DNA from: Hyunsoonleella aestuarii
GTDB taxonomy: Bacteria; Bacteroidota; Bacteroidia; Flavobacteriales; Flavobacteriaceae
NCBI RefSeq assembly: GCF_006148925.1
Contig: NZ_VAWB01000002.1
Coordinates: forward strand, 186,001-250,000
Direction of reading: 5' to 3'
DNA: 64,000 nt
In this document: positions 35,503-44,368 of the stretch, one piece after another
Layout: every line of letters begins with the position of its first letter
How positions within the stretch are numbered: the first letter of the stretch is position 1
Notes under the pieces: generated by a model
Database searches by the model: none
What the model was told of the DNA's origin: nothing
Seen by the model: the letters and a program-made list of their open reading frames with translations, nothing else
Translations under genes and position numbers: made by a program

Positions 35503-35542
35503 AAATTTTAATGGGTTTTAAAATAAATTTAAAATGACGATA

Positions 35543-35578
35543 AATAAAAATGCGATTCTATTGAATCGCATTTTTATT
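35543..35578. terminator. Bidirectional terminator between aroQ and lpdA
   Basis: A perfect 16-bp stem (35543-35558 / 35563-35578) with loop TATT and core ATGCGATTC / GAATCGCAT has A-runs and T-runs on both sides. It can end both convergent transcripts. Confidence 0.9.
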
Positions 35579-35600
35579 TATATAAATCGCTAGCTAAAAG

Positions 35601-36977
35601 CTATAAATGTATCACTTCATCATAAGCATCCGCAACGGCTTCCATAACAGCTTCGCTCATTGTTGGATGCGGGTGTATAGCTTTTAAAACTTCGTGCCCA
35701 GTTGTTTCGAGCTTTCTGCCTAAAACAGCTTCAGCGATCATATCTGTTACACCAGCACCAATCATATGACAACCTAGCCATTCACCGTATTTTGCATCAA
35801 AAATTACTTTTACAAAACCATCTTTGTTTCCTCCAGCACTTGCTTTTCCAGATGCGGAGAAAGGAAATTTCCCAACTTTAATATCTATACCTTTATCTTT
35901 AGCTTGCTTTTCAGTTAATCCAACTGAAGCTATTTCTGGTGAACAATAAGTACATCCGGGAATATTGCCATAATCAATTGGTTCTACATGATGTCCAGCA
36001 AGTTTTTCAACACACAAAATCCCCTCAGCCGAGGCAACGTGAGCTAAAGCTTGACCAGGAGTTACGTCTCCAATAGCATAATAGCCAGGAATATTGGTTT
36101 GATAATAATCATTTACCAAAATTTTGTCTCTATCTACAACAATACCAACATCTTCTAATCCAATATTTTCAATGTTTGTTTTAATTCCTACAGCACTTAA
36201 AATAACATCAGCTTCAAGAATTTCTTCTCCTTTTTTAGTTTTTACAGTAGCTTTAACTCCTTTTCCAGAAGTGTCAACCGAGGTAACTTCAGCAGAAGTC
36301 ATGATGTTAATTCCAGTCTTTTTAAAAGAACGTTCTAATTGTTTTGAAACATCCTCATCTTCAACAGGAACAATATTTGGTAAGTATTCAACAATGGTTA
36401 CCTCGGTTCCCATTGAGTTGTAGAAATAAGCAAATTCAACCCCTATAGCTCCAGACCCAACGACTATCATCTTTTTAGGTTGCTTCTTTAAGCTCATGGC
36501 CTGCCTATAACCTATCACTTTTTCACCATCTTGAGGCAAACTAGGTAACTCACGCGAGCGCGCTCCCGTTGCAATAATTATATTATCTGCACTGTACTCT
36601 GTTCCATCAACATCAACTTTCTTTCCTGGTTTCAACTTTCCAAAACCTTCAATAACGTCAATTTTATTCTTTTTCATTAAAAATTGAACACCTTTACTCA
36701 TACCATCGGCAACACCACGACTACGTTTTACAACAGCATCAAAGTCATGTTCAGCATCTGTAACCTTTAGTCCATAATCTTCCGCATGTTTTAAATATTC
36801 AAAAACTTGTGCAGATTTTAAAAGTGCTTTTGTTGGAATACATCCCCAATTTAAACATACGCCACCCAAATTTTCCTTTTCAACAATAGCTGTTTTAAAG
36901 CCTAACTGTGAAGCTCTAATAGCAGTAACATAACCGCCAGGACCACTTCCAAGAACAATAATATCGTATTTACTCAT
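35601..36977 (-). CDS. lpdA: Dihydrolipoyl dehydrogenase (E3)
   Basis: The 458-residue flavoprotein has FAD-binding GSGPGGYVTAI, redox-active Cys41/Cys46 (GGVCLNWGCIPTKALL), NAD-binding VGSGAIGVEFAYF, and the C-terminal dimer-interface His-Glu region (HPHPTMSEAV). It reoxidises lipoyl groups of 2-oxoacid dehydrogenase complexes or the glycine cleavage system. No E1/E2 genes are adjacent. A TAAATTTG -7 box lies 19-26 bp upstream on the (-) strand. Confidence 0.95.
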   Translation of the reverse strand: MSKYDIIVLGSGPGGYVTAIRASQLGFKTAIVEKENLGGVCLNWGCIPTKALLKSAQVFEYLKHAEDYGLKVTDAEHDFDAVVKRSRGVADGMSKGVQFLMKKNKIDVIEGFGKLKPGKKVDVDGTEYSADNIIIATGARSRELPSLPQDGEKVIGYRQAMSLKKQPKKMIVVGSGAIGVEFAYFYNSMGTEVTIVEYLPNIVPVEDEDVSKQLERSFKKTGINIMTSAEVTSVDTSGKGVKATVKTKKGEEILEADVILSAVGIKTNIENIGLEDVGIVVDRDKILVNDYYQTNIPGYYAIGDVTPGQALAHVASAEGILCVEKLAGHHVEPIDYGNIPGCTYCSPEIASVGLTEKQAKDKGIDIKVGKFPFSASGKASAGGNKDGFVKVIFDAKYGEWLGCHMIGAGVTDMIAEAVLGRKLETTGHEVLKAIHPHPTMSEAVMEAVADAYDEVIHL

Positions 36978-36995
36978 GTGTCAAAATTTAAGCAG

Positions 36996-37003
36996 CAAAT
37001 TTA
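36996..37003 (-). promoter_or_regulatory. Probable -7 box of lpdA
   Basis: On the (-) strand this reads TAAATTTG, fitting TAnnTTTG, about 19 bp before the ATG at 36977. Confidence 0.4.
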
Positions 37004-37057
37004 CAAAATCGATTTTGAATAACGAATTAAGAGCCCTTTAAATTTACATCTTTATAG

Positions 37058-37065
37058 TACCTTTG
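37058..37065 (+). promoter_or_regulatory. Probable -7 box of the NADH dehydrogenase gene
   Basis: TACCTTTG fits TAnnTTTG and ends 18 bp before the ATG at 37084. No clear -33 TTTG is present. Confidence 0.45.
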
Positions 37066-37083
37066 TATTGCAAGAATTAATGT

Positions 37084-38367
37084 ATGAATATACCAAGAAC
37101 GAGTTATCCCCGAATTGTTATCATTGGTGGCGGGTTTGCTGGAGTCGCTTTGGCCAAAAAATTATCGAAACAAGAAGTTCAAGTTGTATTACTGGACAAG
37201 CATAATTACCACACCTTTCAACCGCTTTTATATCAAGTTTCTACTGGAGGATTAGAACCTGATTCAATCGCTTATCCGATTCGTAAAATTTTAAAGGATT
37301 TCCCTAATTTTTATTTTCGATTGGCCGATGTAAAAGAGATTGATACCAAAAAGAATAAGGTTCGGACTAATATTGGAAATTTAAAATTTGATTATTTGGT
37401 AGTGGCCTCTGGGTCTAAAACTAATTATTTTGGCAATTCTAATATTGAAAAATATAGTATGGCTATGAAGACTATTCCGCAGTCTTTAAATTTAAGAAGC
37501 TTAATTCTTGAAAATTTTGAAGAGGCCTTATTGACCTCAGATTTAAATGAGCGAGATGCTTTAATGAATTTTGTGATTGTTGGAGGCGGGCCTACAGGTG
37601 TTGAACTTGCAGGTGCTTTAGCTGAAATAAAAAAAGGTATTCTACCTAAGGATTACCCGGATTTAGATACACGTTCGGCACAGATTAATATTATCCAGTC
37701 GAGTGATTGTATTCTAAAAGGGATGAGTGAAAAAGCTTCATCAAGGGCTGAAGATTTTTTAGAAAAATTAGGCGTGAATGTATGGAAAAATGTAAGAGTT
37801 ACTAATTACGATGGTAAAATAGTTACAACAAATACCGATTTAACTTTTGAAACTGCCACTGTTGTATGGGCAGCAGGAGTAAAAGGAGCTACCATAAAAG
37901 GTCTAGAAGCTGAAGAATTTATGACTAATGGTAACCGACTATTGGTAAATGAATTTAATCAAGTAAAAGGGTTTGATGCTATTTTCGCTATTGGAGATAT
38001 AGCATGTATGGTAAATGAAGAATTCCCTAATGGTTTGCCCATGATGGCACAACCGGCTATTCAGCAAGGGGAACAATTAGGTGATAATATATTAAAACTA
38101 ATTGAAGAAAAATCTATGGTTCCTTTTTCATACAAAGATAAAGGGGCTATGGCGACAATAGGAAGAAATAAAGCCGTTGTCGACCTTAAGAACTTTAAAT
38201 TTCAAGGAGTTTTCGCCTGGTATGTTTGGATGTTTGTGCATCTATTCTTTTTAATTGGATTTAGAAACCGCATGGTGGTTTTTGTAAACTGGGTGTACAA
38301 TTATGTGCGTTTTGATAGAGAGGCGCGATTAATTATTAGGCCTTTTAAAAAACATTATAATTCATAA
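37084..38367 (+). CDS. ndh: Type II NADH dehydrogenase (NDH-2)
   Basis: The 427-residue protein has two Rossmann motifs, FAD-binding VIIGGGFAGVALAKKL and NAD-binding VIVGGGPTGVELAGALAE. YHTFQPLLYQVSTGGL and FAIGDIACM complete the NDH-2 pattern. The C-terminus is hydrophobic and aromatic (WYVWMFVHLFFLIGFRN), a membrane anchor. It transfers electrons from NADH to quinone without pumping. It is monocistronic with its own promoter. Confidence 0.92.
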   Translation: MNIPRTSYPRIVIIGGGFAGVALAKKLSKQEVQVVLLDKHNYHTFQPLLYQVSTGGLEPDSIAYPIRKILKDFPNFYFRLADVKEIDTKKNKVRTNIGNLKFDYLVVASGSKTNYFGNSNIEKYSMAMKTIPQSLNLRSLILENFEEALLTSDLNERDALMNFVIVGGGPTGVELAGALAEIKKGILPKDYPDLDTRSAQINIIQSSDCILKGMSEKASSRAEDFLEKLGVNVWKNVRVTNYDGKIVTTNTDLTFETATVVWAAGVKGATIKGLEAEEFMTNGNRLLVNEFNQVKGFDAIFAIGDIACMVNEEFPNGLPMMAQPAIQQGEQLGDNILKLIEEKSMVPFSYKDKGAMATIGRNKAVVDLKNFKFQGVFAWYVWMFVHLFFLIGFRNRMVVFVNWVYNYVRFDREARLIIRPFKKHYNS

Positions 38368-38496
38368 TCTTTTGCTAATAATTTCTTTTAAAAAATCATC
38401 TGGTATAGTTATTTTAAATTTATAATACAAATTGCTTAGTATCAATAAATTTAACTATATTTCAGAATATTAATTAACTAACCAAAATTTATTAAA

Positions 38497-39420
38497 ATGA
38501 AAAAACATGCGATTATTATCGTAATGCTATTAGCTAGCATTATGTATGCCCAAAAGAAAAACGGAACTGTTTTTATCGAACATCCTGCTATAGATGTAGT
38601 TGAAGCCATGCAACAAGCAGATATCGCTGGTGATGCAGAAAAAGTTGCCTCTTTTTTGGCTGATGATTTTAAATCTATAAGTGGCACCACAAGAAATAAA
38701 GATGCCAAAGGAACTAATAAAGAGGATTTTGTGAAATGGGTTGAGAACAAAAGTAAGTGGTTGTCTTACAGGAGTTTAACTCGTCATGGAGAAGCGTATC
38801 CAGATGCTATTGAATATAAGGGAGGCAAAACTTGGGTTCAAACTTGGAATTATTTAAAAGGTGTTCATAATAAAACTGGTGTAAAAATAGAAATGCCACT
38901 TCATAGTTTATATCGTATGAATGCCGATAATAAAATAGAGTTAGCCATTAACTATAATTATCCTATAGGTAATGATATTAGAGAGGCATTTTCCACAAGA
39001 ACCAACGGTACTTTATATAATCAGCATGAATATATTAATAAAGTTCGTATGATGATGGCCGCTTTAGAGAATAGTGACGCTGACAAAGCTTTTAGCTTTT
39101 TTACCGAAGATGCTACATTTACTAATTTAGATATGGCTGATGGTGAGTCTAATACTGTTACAGAAGAAAAAGAGGCTTTTTTAGGAATGCTTAATGATTG
39201 GACTATTGAAAGTATTGATGTTCGAGGATATCCTGATTATTTGGAATATGAATTAGGAAATGCAAAAGTTGTTCAATCTTGGTGGACTGCAAGAATGACT
39301 CGAAAATCTGATGGTAAAAAAGTAAAATTACCAATAATGATGACTCATGACTTTAATGATGAAGGCATGATAACAAATGAATCGGGATATTATACTATGC
39401 AGGCACTAAATGCAAAGTAA
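38497..39420 (+). CDS. Exported NTF2-like (SnoaL-type) protein with two domains
   Basis: The 307-residue protein has a signal peptide (MKKHAIIIVMLLASIMYAQ). Two segments of about 120-130 residues each look like NTF2-like folds: one starting IDVVEAMQQADIAGDAEKVA and one starting NKVRMMMAALENSDADKAF. Both share Asp/Phe-rich turns (FLADDFKSI and FFTEDATFT), so this looks like an internal duplication. The family includes ligand-binding and enzymatic members; no activity can be assigned. A TATATTTC sequence near 38455 may be the -7 box. A strong terminator follows. Confidence 0.75.
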   Translation: MKKHAIIIVMLLASIMYAQKKNGTVFIEHPAIDVVEAMQQADIAGDAEKVASFLADDFKSISGTTRNKDAKGTNKEDFVKWVENKSKWLSYRSLTRHGEAYPDAIEYKGGKTWVQTWNYLKGVHNKTGVKIEMPLHSLYRMNADNKIELAINYNYPIGNDIREAFSTRTNGTLYNQHEYINKVRMMMAALENSDADKAFSFFTEDATFTNLDMADGESNTVTEEKEAFLGMLNDWTIESIDVRGYPDYLEYELGNAKVVQSWWTARMTRKSDGKKVKLPIMMTHDFNDEGMITNESGYYTMQALNAK

Positions 39421-39439
39421 AGAAAGAGAAAGTAAGACT

Positions 39440-39472
39440 AAGCCTCCAAAAGAAATTTTGGAGGCTTTTTAA
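39440..39472 (+). terminator. Intrinsic terminator after the NTF2-like gene
   Basis: A perfect 12-bp stem (39440-39451 / 39456-39467) with GAAA tetraloop is followed by TTT. It abuts the end of the convergent DUF1572 gene. Confidence 0.9.
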
Positions 39473-40024
39473 TTACAAATCATCGGTAAAATGTCGCCGG
39501 CTTTTTTCCTTGCTAAATTTATCCTTATTGTATTTTGAAGAATCTCCTTTCGGAATAGAGAGTGATACCCAGTCTTTACCCTTTAAAAGTTTGCCTAAAA
39601 AAACTATTTGACCTACATGATAGGCGTAGTGAGCCAGTTGTCGGTTAATAGCTTCAGTGACTGTGTGCCCCTGATTTCTTATGTAAACCATCTTTTCTAA
39701 ATCTGCACTGGTTAATGTTTCAAGAGCATCAAATAGACATTCCCAACCTTTATTCCAATAATTAATGACTTCATTTTTACTTTCAAAACTATTATGAAAT
39801 TCTAGATCGCGCTGCCTCCAAGATTTCTCTCCATCTTCATTAATGAAATTAGTCCATCTGCTTAGCATATTACCTGTTAAATGCTTTACAATTATAGAAA
39901 TTGAATTAGAATTTTCATCAATCTCATTTTGAAGATCATCAAAATTTAGTTGATTCAAAGTTTTGTCGCCCAAACTTTTATAATATTGAAACTGTTTAAA
40001 AATACTGGTTAAATAACTTTCCAT
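39473..40024 (-). CDS. DUF1572 (DinB-like) family protein
   Basis: The 183-residue helical protein has the DinB-like four-helix bundle pattern. Histidines suited to metal binding occur at the usual places (IVKHLTGNMLSRW, and INRQLAHYAYHVGQIVFLG). DUF1572 proteins are related to DinB/YfiT metal-dependent thiol transferases, but their reaction is not known. It starts 10 bp after the msrB gene, so they form an operon. A thiol or oxidative-stress link is inferred only from that neighbour. Confidence 0.85.
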   Translation of the reverse strand: MESYLTSIFKQFQYYKSLGDKTLNQLNFDDLQNEIDENSNSISIIVKHLTGNMLSRWTNFINEDGEKSWRQRDLEFHNSFESKNEVINYWNKGWECLFDALETLTSADLEKMVYIRNQGHTVTEAINRQLAHYAYHVGQIVFLGKLLKGKDWVSLSIPKGDSSKYNKDKFSKEKSRRHFTDDL

Positions 40025-40034
40025 TTAAGAAATC

Positions 40035-40517
40035 TTATTCGGCAGGTATAAATTTTAACGAGACCCCATTTATACAATGTCGCTTTCCAGTTGTTTTTCT
40101 TGGGCCATCATTAAAAACATGTCCAAGATGCCCACCACAGGTAGCACAATGTTCTTCACTTCTGGAATAACCTAAATTGTAATCGGTTGAGAAATCTACA
40201 TTACCCTTGATTTCTCTATCAAAACTAGGCCAACCGGTGCCAGAATCAAATTTATGTTCGCTTTTAAATAAAGGTGTATTACATCCTTTACATACATAAA
40301 CACCATTATCATAATTTTTGTTTAGCGGACTTGAAAAAGGACGTTCAGTTCCAGCTTGTCTTAAAACATAATACTCTTCTTCCGTGAGTTGTGATTTCCA
40401 CTCAGATTCTGTTTTAGAAACTTTATAAGCTTTAGAATTAGTTTTAATATCTTTTTGAGCCACTCCATTACATGACATTAATGTTAAAAAAAGTAATGGT
40501 ATAAACAGTTTTTTCAT
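40035..40517 (-). CDS. msrB: Peptide-methionine (R)-S-oxide reductase MsrB, lipoprotein
   Basis: The 160-residue protein has a lipoprotein signal (LLFLTLMSCN, Cys16), so it should act in the envelope. The MsrB domain has zinc cysteines Cys76, Cys79, Cys124 and Cys127, and catalytic Cys148 in RHCINGVSLKF. FDSGTGWPSF is also conserved. There is no MsrA fusion. It repairs R-methionine sulfoxide in exported proteins. It is first in an operon with a DUF1572 gene. Confidence 0.95.
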   Translation of the reverse strand: MKKLFIPLLFLTLMSCNGVAQKDIKTNSKAYKVSKTESEWKSQLTEEEYYVLRQAGTERPFSSPLNKNYDNGVYVCKGCNTPLFKSEHKFDSGTGWPSFDREIKGNVDFSTDYNLGYSRSEEHCATCGGHLGHVFNDGPRKTTGKRHCINGVSLKFIPAE

Positions 40518-40680
40518 GATTAATTAATTTATTATCATTAAGTCGTTTTAAGTTTCAAAATCTAACAACTAAATAGGGGTGTTTTTTGATTTTAATTTGT
40601 GACTCAAAAAAATAAAGTGTGTCTCACATTTATAAAGGTACAATTTTTGTATTTTTAATTTTTAATAAATTTTTAACCCC

Positions 40681-41502
40681 ATGATAATGAAATTTAATAA
40701 AATACTTCTAGTTTTTGGAATAGTAACCATATTTATGTCTTGTGCAGAAAATCCGTTTACCGGAAAGAAAACCATGGCTTTAGTTCCCAACTCTCAATTG
40801 TTTCCAACAGCTTTTGCTCAATACGATCAATTTTTAACAGAAAATAAAGTAGTTAAAGGCACAAGCGATGCGGCTATGGTAACTAGAGTAGGGCAACGTA
40901 TTGCAGTTGCTGCAGAGCGATGGTTAAATGCCAATGGACATCAAGGTTACTTGAAGGATTATAAGTGGGAATATAATTTGGTTGATGATAAAACGGTAAA
41001 TGCTTGGTGTATGCCTGGTGGTAAAATAGTTTTTTATACAGGAATTTTGCCAATTGCAAATGGAGAAACTGGTGTTGCTGCTATTATGGGACACGAAGTG
41101 GCCCATGCACTTGCTAATCATGGTCAACAAAGAATGAGTGCAGGTTTAGTGCAACAAGGATTAGCAGTCGCTGGAAATATTGCGATTAAGGATGAAGAGT
41201 CTAGAAATGCTTTTAATCAATATTATGGTGTAGGAACGCAAGTAGGTGTGATGTTGCCATTTAGCAGAAGCCACGAGACTGAAGCCGATAAAATTGGTGT
41301 TTATTTAATGGCTATTGCCGGCTATAACCCTCATGAAGCAGCAGAATTATGGAAAAGAATGAAAGCGAATAGTGGTGGACAAGCACCACCAGAAATTTTA
41401 AGCACGCATCCATCTAACGATTCGCGAATTGCTAACTTAACAGCTCTTGCTGATAAAGCAAAAGCTGAGGCCGCCAAATTTGGGGTGACCTCATTTAAAT
41501 AG
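40681..41502 (+). CDS. M48 family metallopeptidase, lipoprotein
   Basis: The 273-residue protein has a lipoprotein signal with Cys21 (VTIFMSCAENPFTG). The zinc motif HEVAH (His138, Glu139, His142) is complemented by Glu201 in SHETEADKIG, the third ligand. The RMKANSGG and STHPSNDSRI segments are typical of the BepA/YcaL-like M48 lipoproteins, which degrade misfolded outer-membrane proteins. A second ATG two codons on gives the same signal peptide. It ends at a terminator hairpin that lies directly before the MFS gene. Confidence 0.92.
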   Translation: MIMKFNKILLVFGIVTIFMSCAENPFTGKKTMALVPNSQLFPTAFAQYDQFLTENKVVKGTSDAAMVTRVGQRIAVAAERWLNANGHQGYLKDYKWEYNLVDDKTVNAWCMPGGKIVFYTGILPIANGETGVAAIMGHEVAHALANHGQQRMSAGLVQQGLAVAGNIAIKDEESRNAFNQYYGVGTQVGVMLPFSRSHETEADKIGVYLMAIAGYNPHEAAELWKRMKANSGGQAPPEILSTHPSNDSRIANLTALADKAKAEAAKFGVTSFK

Positions 41503-41540
41503 GAAGTTATCATTTAGATTAAAATATTTGATTACATTAG

Positions 41541-41569
41541 AAGCTGCTTATAAATAAGCAGCTTTTTTA
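41541..41569 (+). terminator. Intrinsic terminator placed 7 bp before the MFS start codon
   Basis: A perfect 10-bp stem AAGCTGCTTA / TAAGCAGCTT with loop TAAA is followed by TTTTTAT, then the ATG of the MFS gene at 41572. It should end the M48 transcript, but it also occupies the place of the MFS ribosome-binding region. Confidence 0.85.
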
Positions 41570-41571
41570 TT

Positions 41572-42906
41572 ATGGCAGTATTAAAAAAAGGAAGTAAGAA
41601 ATTATTAAATGCATGGGCATTTTATGATTGGGCGAACTCTGTATACACATTAACAATAGCCTCTTCCATTTTTCCCATTTTTTATTCGGAATTATTTGCA
41701 ACAAAAGAAGAATTAGTATCTGCTTTTGGATTTGAAATGAAGCAGACCGTTTTAATTGAGATTGTTACTGCTTTTACTTTTTTGGTTGTAGCATTTTCAT
41801 CTCCCATTTTATCTGGAATAGCAGATTATGTTGGTAATAAGAAGAATTTTATGAGGTTTTTCTGTTATGTAGGAGGGATAGGCAGTATTGGTTTGTATTG
41901 GTTTGATTTAGATTCTATCCATACAAGTATTCTTTTTTACTTCATGGGCTTATTAGGTTATTGGGGTAGCTTAGTGTTTTATAATTCGTATCTACCAGAT
42001 ATTGCTTTTGACCATCAACAAGATAGTATAAGTGCAAAAGGCTTTTCTTTAGGCTATATAGGTAGTGTTCTATTACTTTTACTGAACCTTGCAATGGTAA
42101 TGAAACCTGAGTGGTTTGGTTTTGATATTGGAACTACAATCGATGAAAAAAATGCGGCTTCATTTGAGGCTATGAAGGTGTCTTTTATAACCGTTGGTCT
42201 ATGGTGGATTGGTTTTAGCCAATATTCTTTTTATTGGTTGCCAAAAGGTGTTTCTACTGGTCATAAAGTAACTCGAAGAGTTGTTTTAAACGGATTTAAA
42301 GAATTGCAGCAAGTTTGGCAGCAACTTAAAAGTAACCTACGACTTAAAAGATATTTATATGCGTTTTTTGTATTTAGTATGGCGGTACAAACCATTATGC
42401 TAATGGCAGTTTATTTTGGAGAAAAGGAAATAGCATGGTCTAGTAAAGATGAAAAAACTCAAGGTTTAATAATAAGTATATTGGTTATTCAGTTAGTTGC
42501 TGTATTGGGGGCTATTTTGACATCTCGTGCGTCAAATAAGTTTGGCAACATTAAAACTTTAATTGGCGTAAATTTCATCTGGATGTTATTATGTGTTTAC
42601 GCTTATTTAATGAAATCACCAATGCAATTTTATATTGCAGCAAGTTTGGTCGGTTTGGTTATGGGTGGGGTACAGTCTCTTGCGCGATCGACCTATTCAA
42701 AATTTTTACCAGAGACAGAAGATACAACGTCTTATTTTAGTTTTTATGATGTTGCTGAGAAAATAGGAATTGTAATTGGGATGTTAATTTTCGCAATTGT
42801 AGATCAGGTTAGTTCTATGAGACATGCCATTTTGTTCCTGTTCGTTTTCTTTCTAGTTGGAATTATTTTATTGTTTAGAGTTCCGCAAAATGTTGCAAAA
42901 AATTAA
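41572..42906 (+). CDS. MFS transporter, UMF1/Atg22-like family
   Basis: The 444-residue protein begins with LLNAWAFYDWANSVYTLTIA, the N-terminal signature of the UMF1 (Atg22-like) branch of the major facilitator superfamily. About eleven to twelve membrane segments are visible, and VMGGVQSLARSTYSKFLPE (with Arg/Ser) is the other typical block. Eukaryotic relatives export amino acids from the vacuole; bacterial substrates are unknown. The ATG follows a terminator hairpin by 7 bp. Confidence 0.9.
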   Translation: MAVLKKGSKKLLNAWAFYDWANSVYTLTIASSIFPIFYSELFATKEELVSAFGFEMKQTVLIEIVTAFTFLVVAFSSPILSGIADYVGNKKNFMRFFCYVGGIGSIGLYWFDLDSIHTSILFYFMGLLGYWGSLVFYNSYLPDIAFDHQQDSISAKGFSLGYIGSVLLLLLNLAMVMKPEWFGFDIGTTIDEKNAASFEAMKVSFITVGLWWIGFSQYSFYWLPKGVSTGHKVTRRVVLNGFKELQQVWQQLKSNLRLKRYLYAFFVFSMAVQTIMLMAVYFGEKEIAWSSKDEKTQGLIISILVIQLVAVLGAILTSRASNKFGNIKTLIGVNFIWMLLCVYAYLMKSPMQFYIAASLVGLVMGGVQSLARSTYSKFLPETEDTTSYFSFYDVAEKIGIVIGMLIFAIVDQVSSMRHAILFLFVFFLVGIILLFRVPQNVAKN

Positions 42907-42953
42907 TATTGTTTCAAATGTTCACGACATTAATTTAATATTTTTATAAATAA

Positions 42954-42984
42954 AAAAAAGCATTCTGTAAAAGAATGCTTTTTT
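42954..42984. terminator. Bidirectional terminator between MFS and head-GIN genes
   Basis: A 13-bp stem (42954-42966 / 42972-42984, core AAGCATTCT / AGAATGCTT) with loop GTAAA ends in A and T runs. It can stop both convergent transcripts. Confidence 0.88.
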
Positions 42985-43008
42985 CACTTTTAGATTTTTC
43001 GGATTAGT

Positions 43009-43737
43009 TTATTTTGCAGTAATCGAACCAGAACCAGCTACCTTTTTATCAACCTGAGGATTACCTTTATATACAATATCTCCAGATCCAGCTACGCGCG
43101 CTTTTAATTTTTTGCTGTTCCCTATTTTTGCATCACCTGCTCCTGCAACAGCAACTTCTGCATTTTCTGCTTGTAAATCTAAACTATCAAAATCACCTGA
43201 GCCAGCCACTTTAGCTTCTAAACTATTTGTAGTTCCACTTAGTTTTATATCACCAGAACCTGCTACGGCTCCCTTAACAGATTCTGTTTTAATATCAAGA
43301 ACAATATCTCCTGATCCAGCTAACGAAACATTTAAATTGTTTACGTTAATAACATCTTTATTAATAATATCGCCAGATCCAGCTAAGGAAATTGAACTTA
43401 TTTTTTCAAAAGGAATTGTTATTTTAATTGATTTTCCTTTACTCCAGCTTATGTTTTTGCCTTTAGCAATTTTAACTATAAGGTTACCATCTTTCACTTC
43501 AGTTGAAATGTGTTCTAATAAATTTGATTCTCCTTCAAGTATAATTTTACCTTCAGTTCCTGAAACCAAAACAAAATCCATAGATCCTGCACATTTTATG
43601 CCATCATAATCTCCTGTATCTCTAGTTTCGGTCGTAACATTTCCGTTTCCTTTAATTTTTTTCTTTCCCCAATTTTGTGCATGAGTGAGACCAATAAAAA
43701 GTACGGTAATGATTGATAATGTAATTGTTTTTTTCAT
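43009..43737 (-). CDS. Head-GIN domain (DUF2807) exported protein
   Basis: The 242-residue protein has a signal peptide (cut near LTHAQ, residue 21). The rest is a DUF2807/head-GIN domain, with DGIKCAGSMDFVLVSG at its beginning and repeated AGSGD motifs about every 17-20 residues (seven variants). This gives a parallel beta-helix with Gly/Ser/Asp turns. In Bacteroidota such proteins are often downstream of ECF sigma factors, as here. It is the last gene after the sigma and its neighbour. Function unknown, possibly surface binding. Confidence 0.87.
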   Translation of the reverse strand: MKKTITLSIITVLFIGLTHAQNWGKKKIKGNGNVTTETRDTGDYDGIKCAGSMDFVLVSGTEGKIILEGESNLLEHISTEVKDGNLIVKIAKGKNISWSKGKSIKITIPFEKISSISLAGSGDIINKDVINVNNLNVSLAGSGDIVLDIKTESVKGAVAGSGDIKLSGTTNSLEAKVAGSGDFDSLDLQAENAEVAVAGAGDAKIGNSKKLKARVAGSGDIVYKGNPQVDKKVAGSGSITAK

Positions 43738-43756
43738 TGTTTTAAGATTTAAAAGC

Positions 43757-43768
43757 TCCTTATAAGGA
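43757..43768. other. 12-bp perfect palindrome in gap before the head-GIN gene
   Basis: TCCTTATAAGGA lies in the 46-bp gap between the two (-) genes. It may be a small hairpin in the transcript or a binding site. It is too short and lacks a T-run for a terminator. Confidence 0.25.
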
Positions 43769-43783
43769 ACGTTGTTTAATAAT

Positions 43784-44353
43784 TTATAAAATATTTGCTT
43801 CTAACAGGTTAGAAGTATTCATACTCTCTTTTTCTTTTATTTTTTCAATAGTCTCTTGCATAATGTCAATTCGTTCTTGAAAATTTAATAGCATAGCAGA
43901 AAGGATTAATTGATCTTTCGGGTTTTCATTTAGTGCTATAACCAACTGATTGAAATCTTCTTCTACTACTTTAATTTTAAAAATGGCATCAACAATTAAC
44001 TCTTGGTATTCTGGAGTTTCTTCGCTGTTCAGTTTATTCAATTCATTGCTAAAATTGGACGCAAATAAGCTTTGTGTTTTGGCCATTTCTGGTGATATAT
44101 TCGCTAAATTTATTTCTGTATTATTTGAGTTTGAATTGAAGATTAATAATGAGATTAATAACACTATGGAGGCCGCAACACCAATAAATGGTTTTATAAA
44201 ACTTTGTTTTAAACTAAAGCCAATAGCAGAGTTAGCTTCATTTTGTGATTTTAGTTTAGACAAAAAACGCTGCTTATGATTCAATCTTGGTTCTTCAATG
44301 TCAAAATCGTTTTCAAACTTTTTAAATAAGTTATCTATGTTAACCTTACTCAT
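43784..44353 (-). CDS. Single-span membrane protein, probable anti-sigma factor
   Basis: The 189-residue protein has a soluble N-terminus (MSKVNIDNLFKKFENDFDI, RLNHKQRFLSKL), one membrane segment (about 51-67) and a periplasmic part with helical Glu/Asn-rich sequence. This is the anti-sigma topology of flavobacterial ECF systems. The HKQRFLSKL-type segment near the N-terminus recurs in them. It starts 15 bp after the sigma gene. No zinc motif is visible. The role is inferred from position and topology. Confidence 0.75.
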   Translation of the reverse strand: MSKVNIDNLFKKFENDFDIEEPRLNHKQRFLSKLKSQNEANSAIGFSLKQSFIKPFIGVAASIVLLISLLIFNSNSNNTEINLANISPEMAKTQSLFASNFSNELNKLNSEETPEYQELIVDAIFKIKVVEEDFNQLVIALNENPKDQLILSAMLLNFQERIDIMQETIEKIKEKESMNTSNLLEANIL

Positions 44354-44368
44354 TTTATTTTAATTTTT

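Noticed and set aside
43112-43609. 165-codon ORF antisense to the head-GIN gene
   Set aside because: It mirrors the AGSGD repeats in another frame; the (-) frame has signal peptide and domain.
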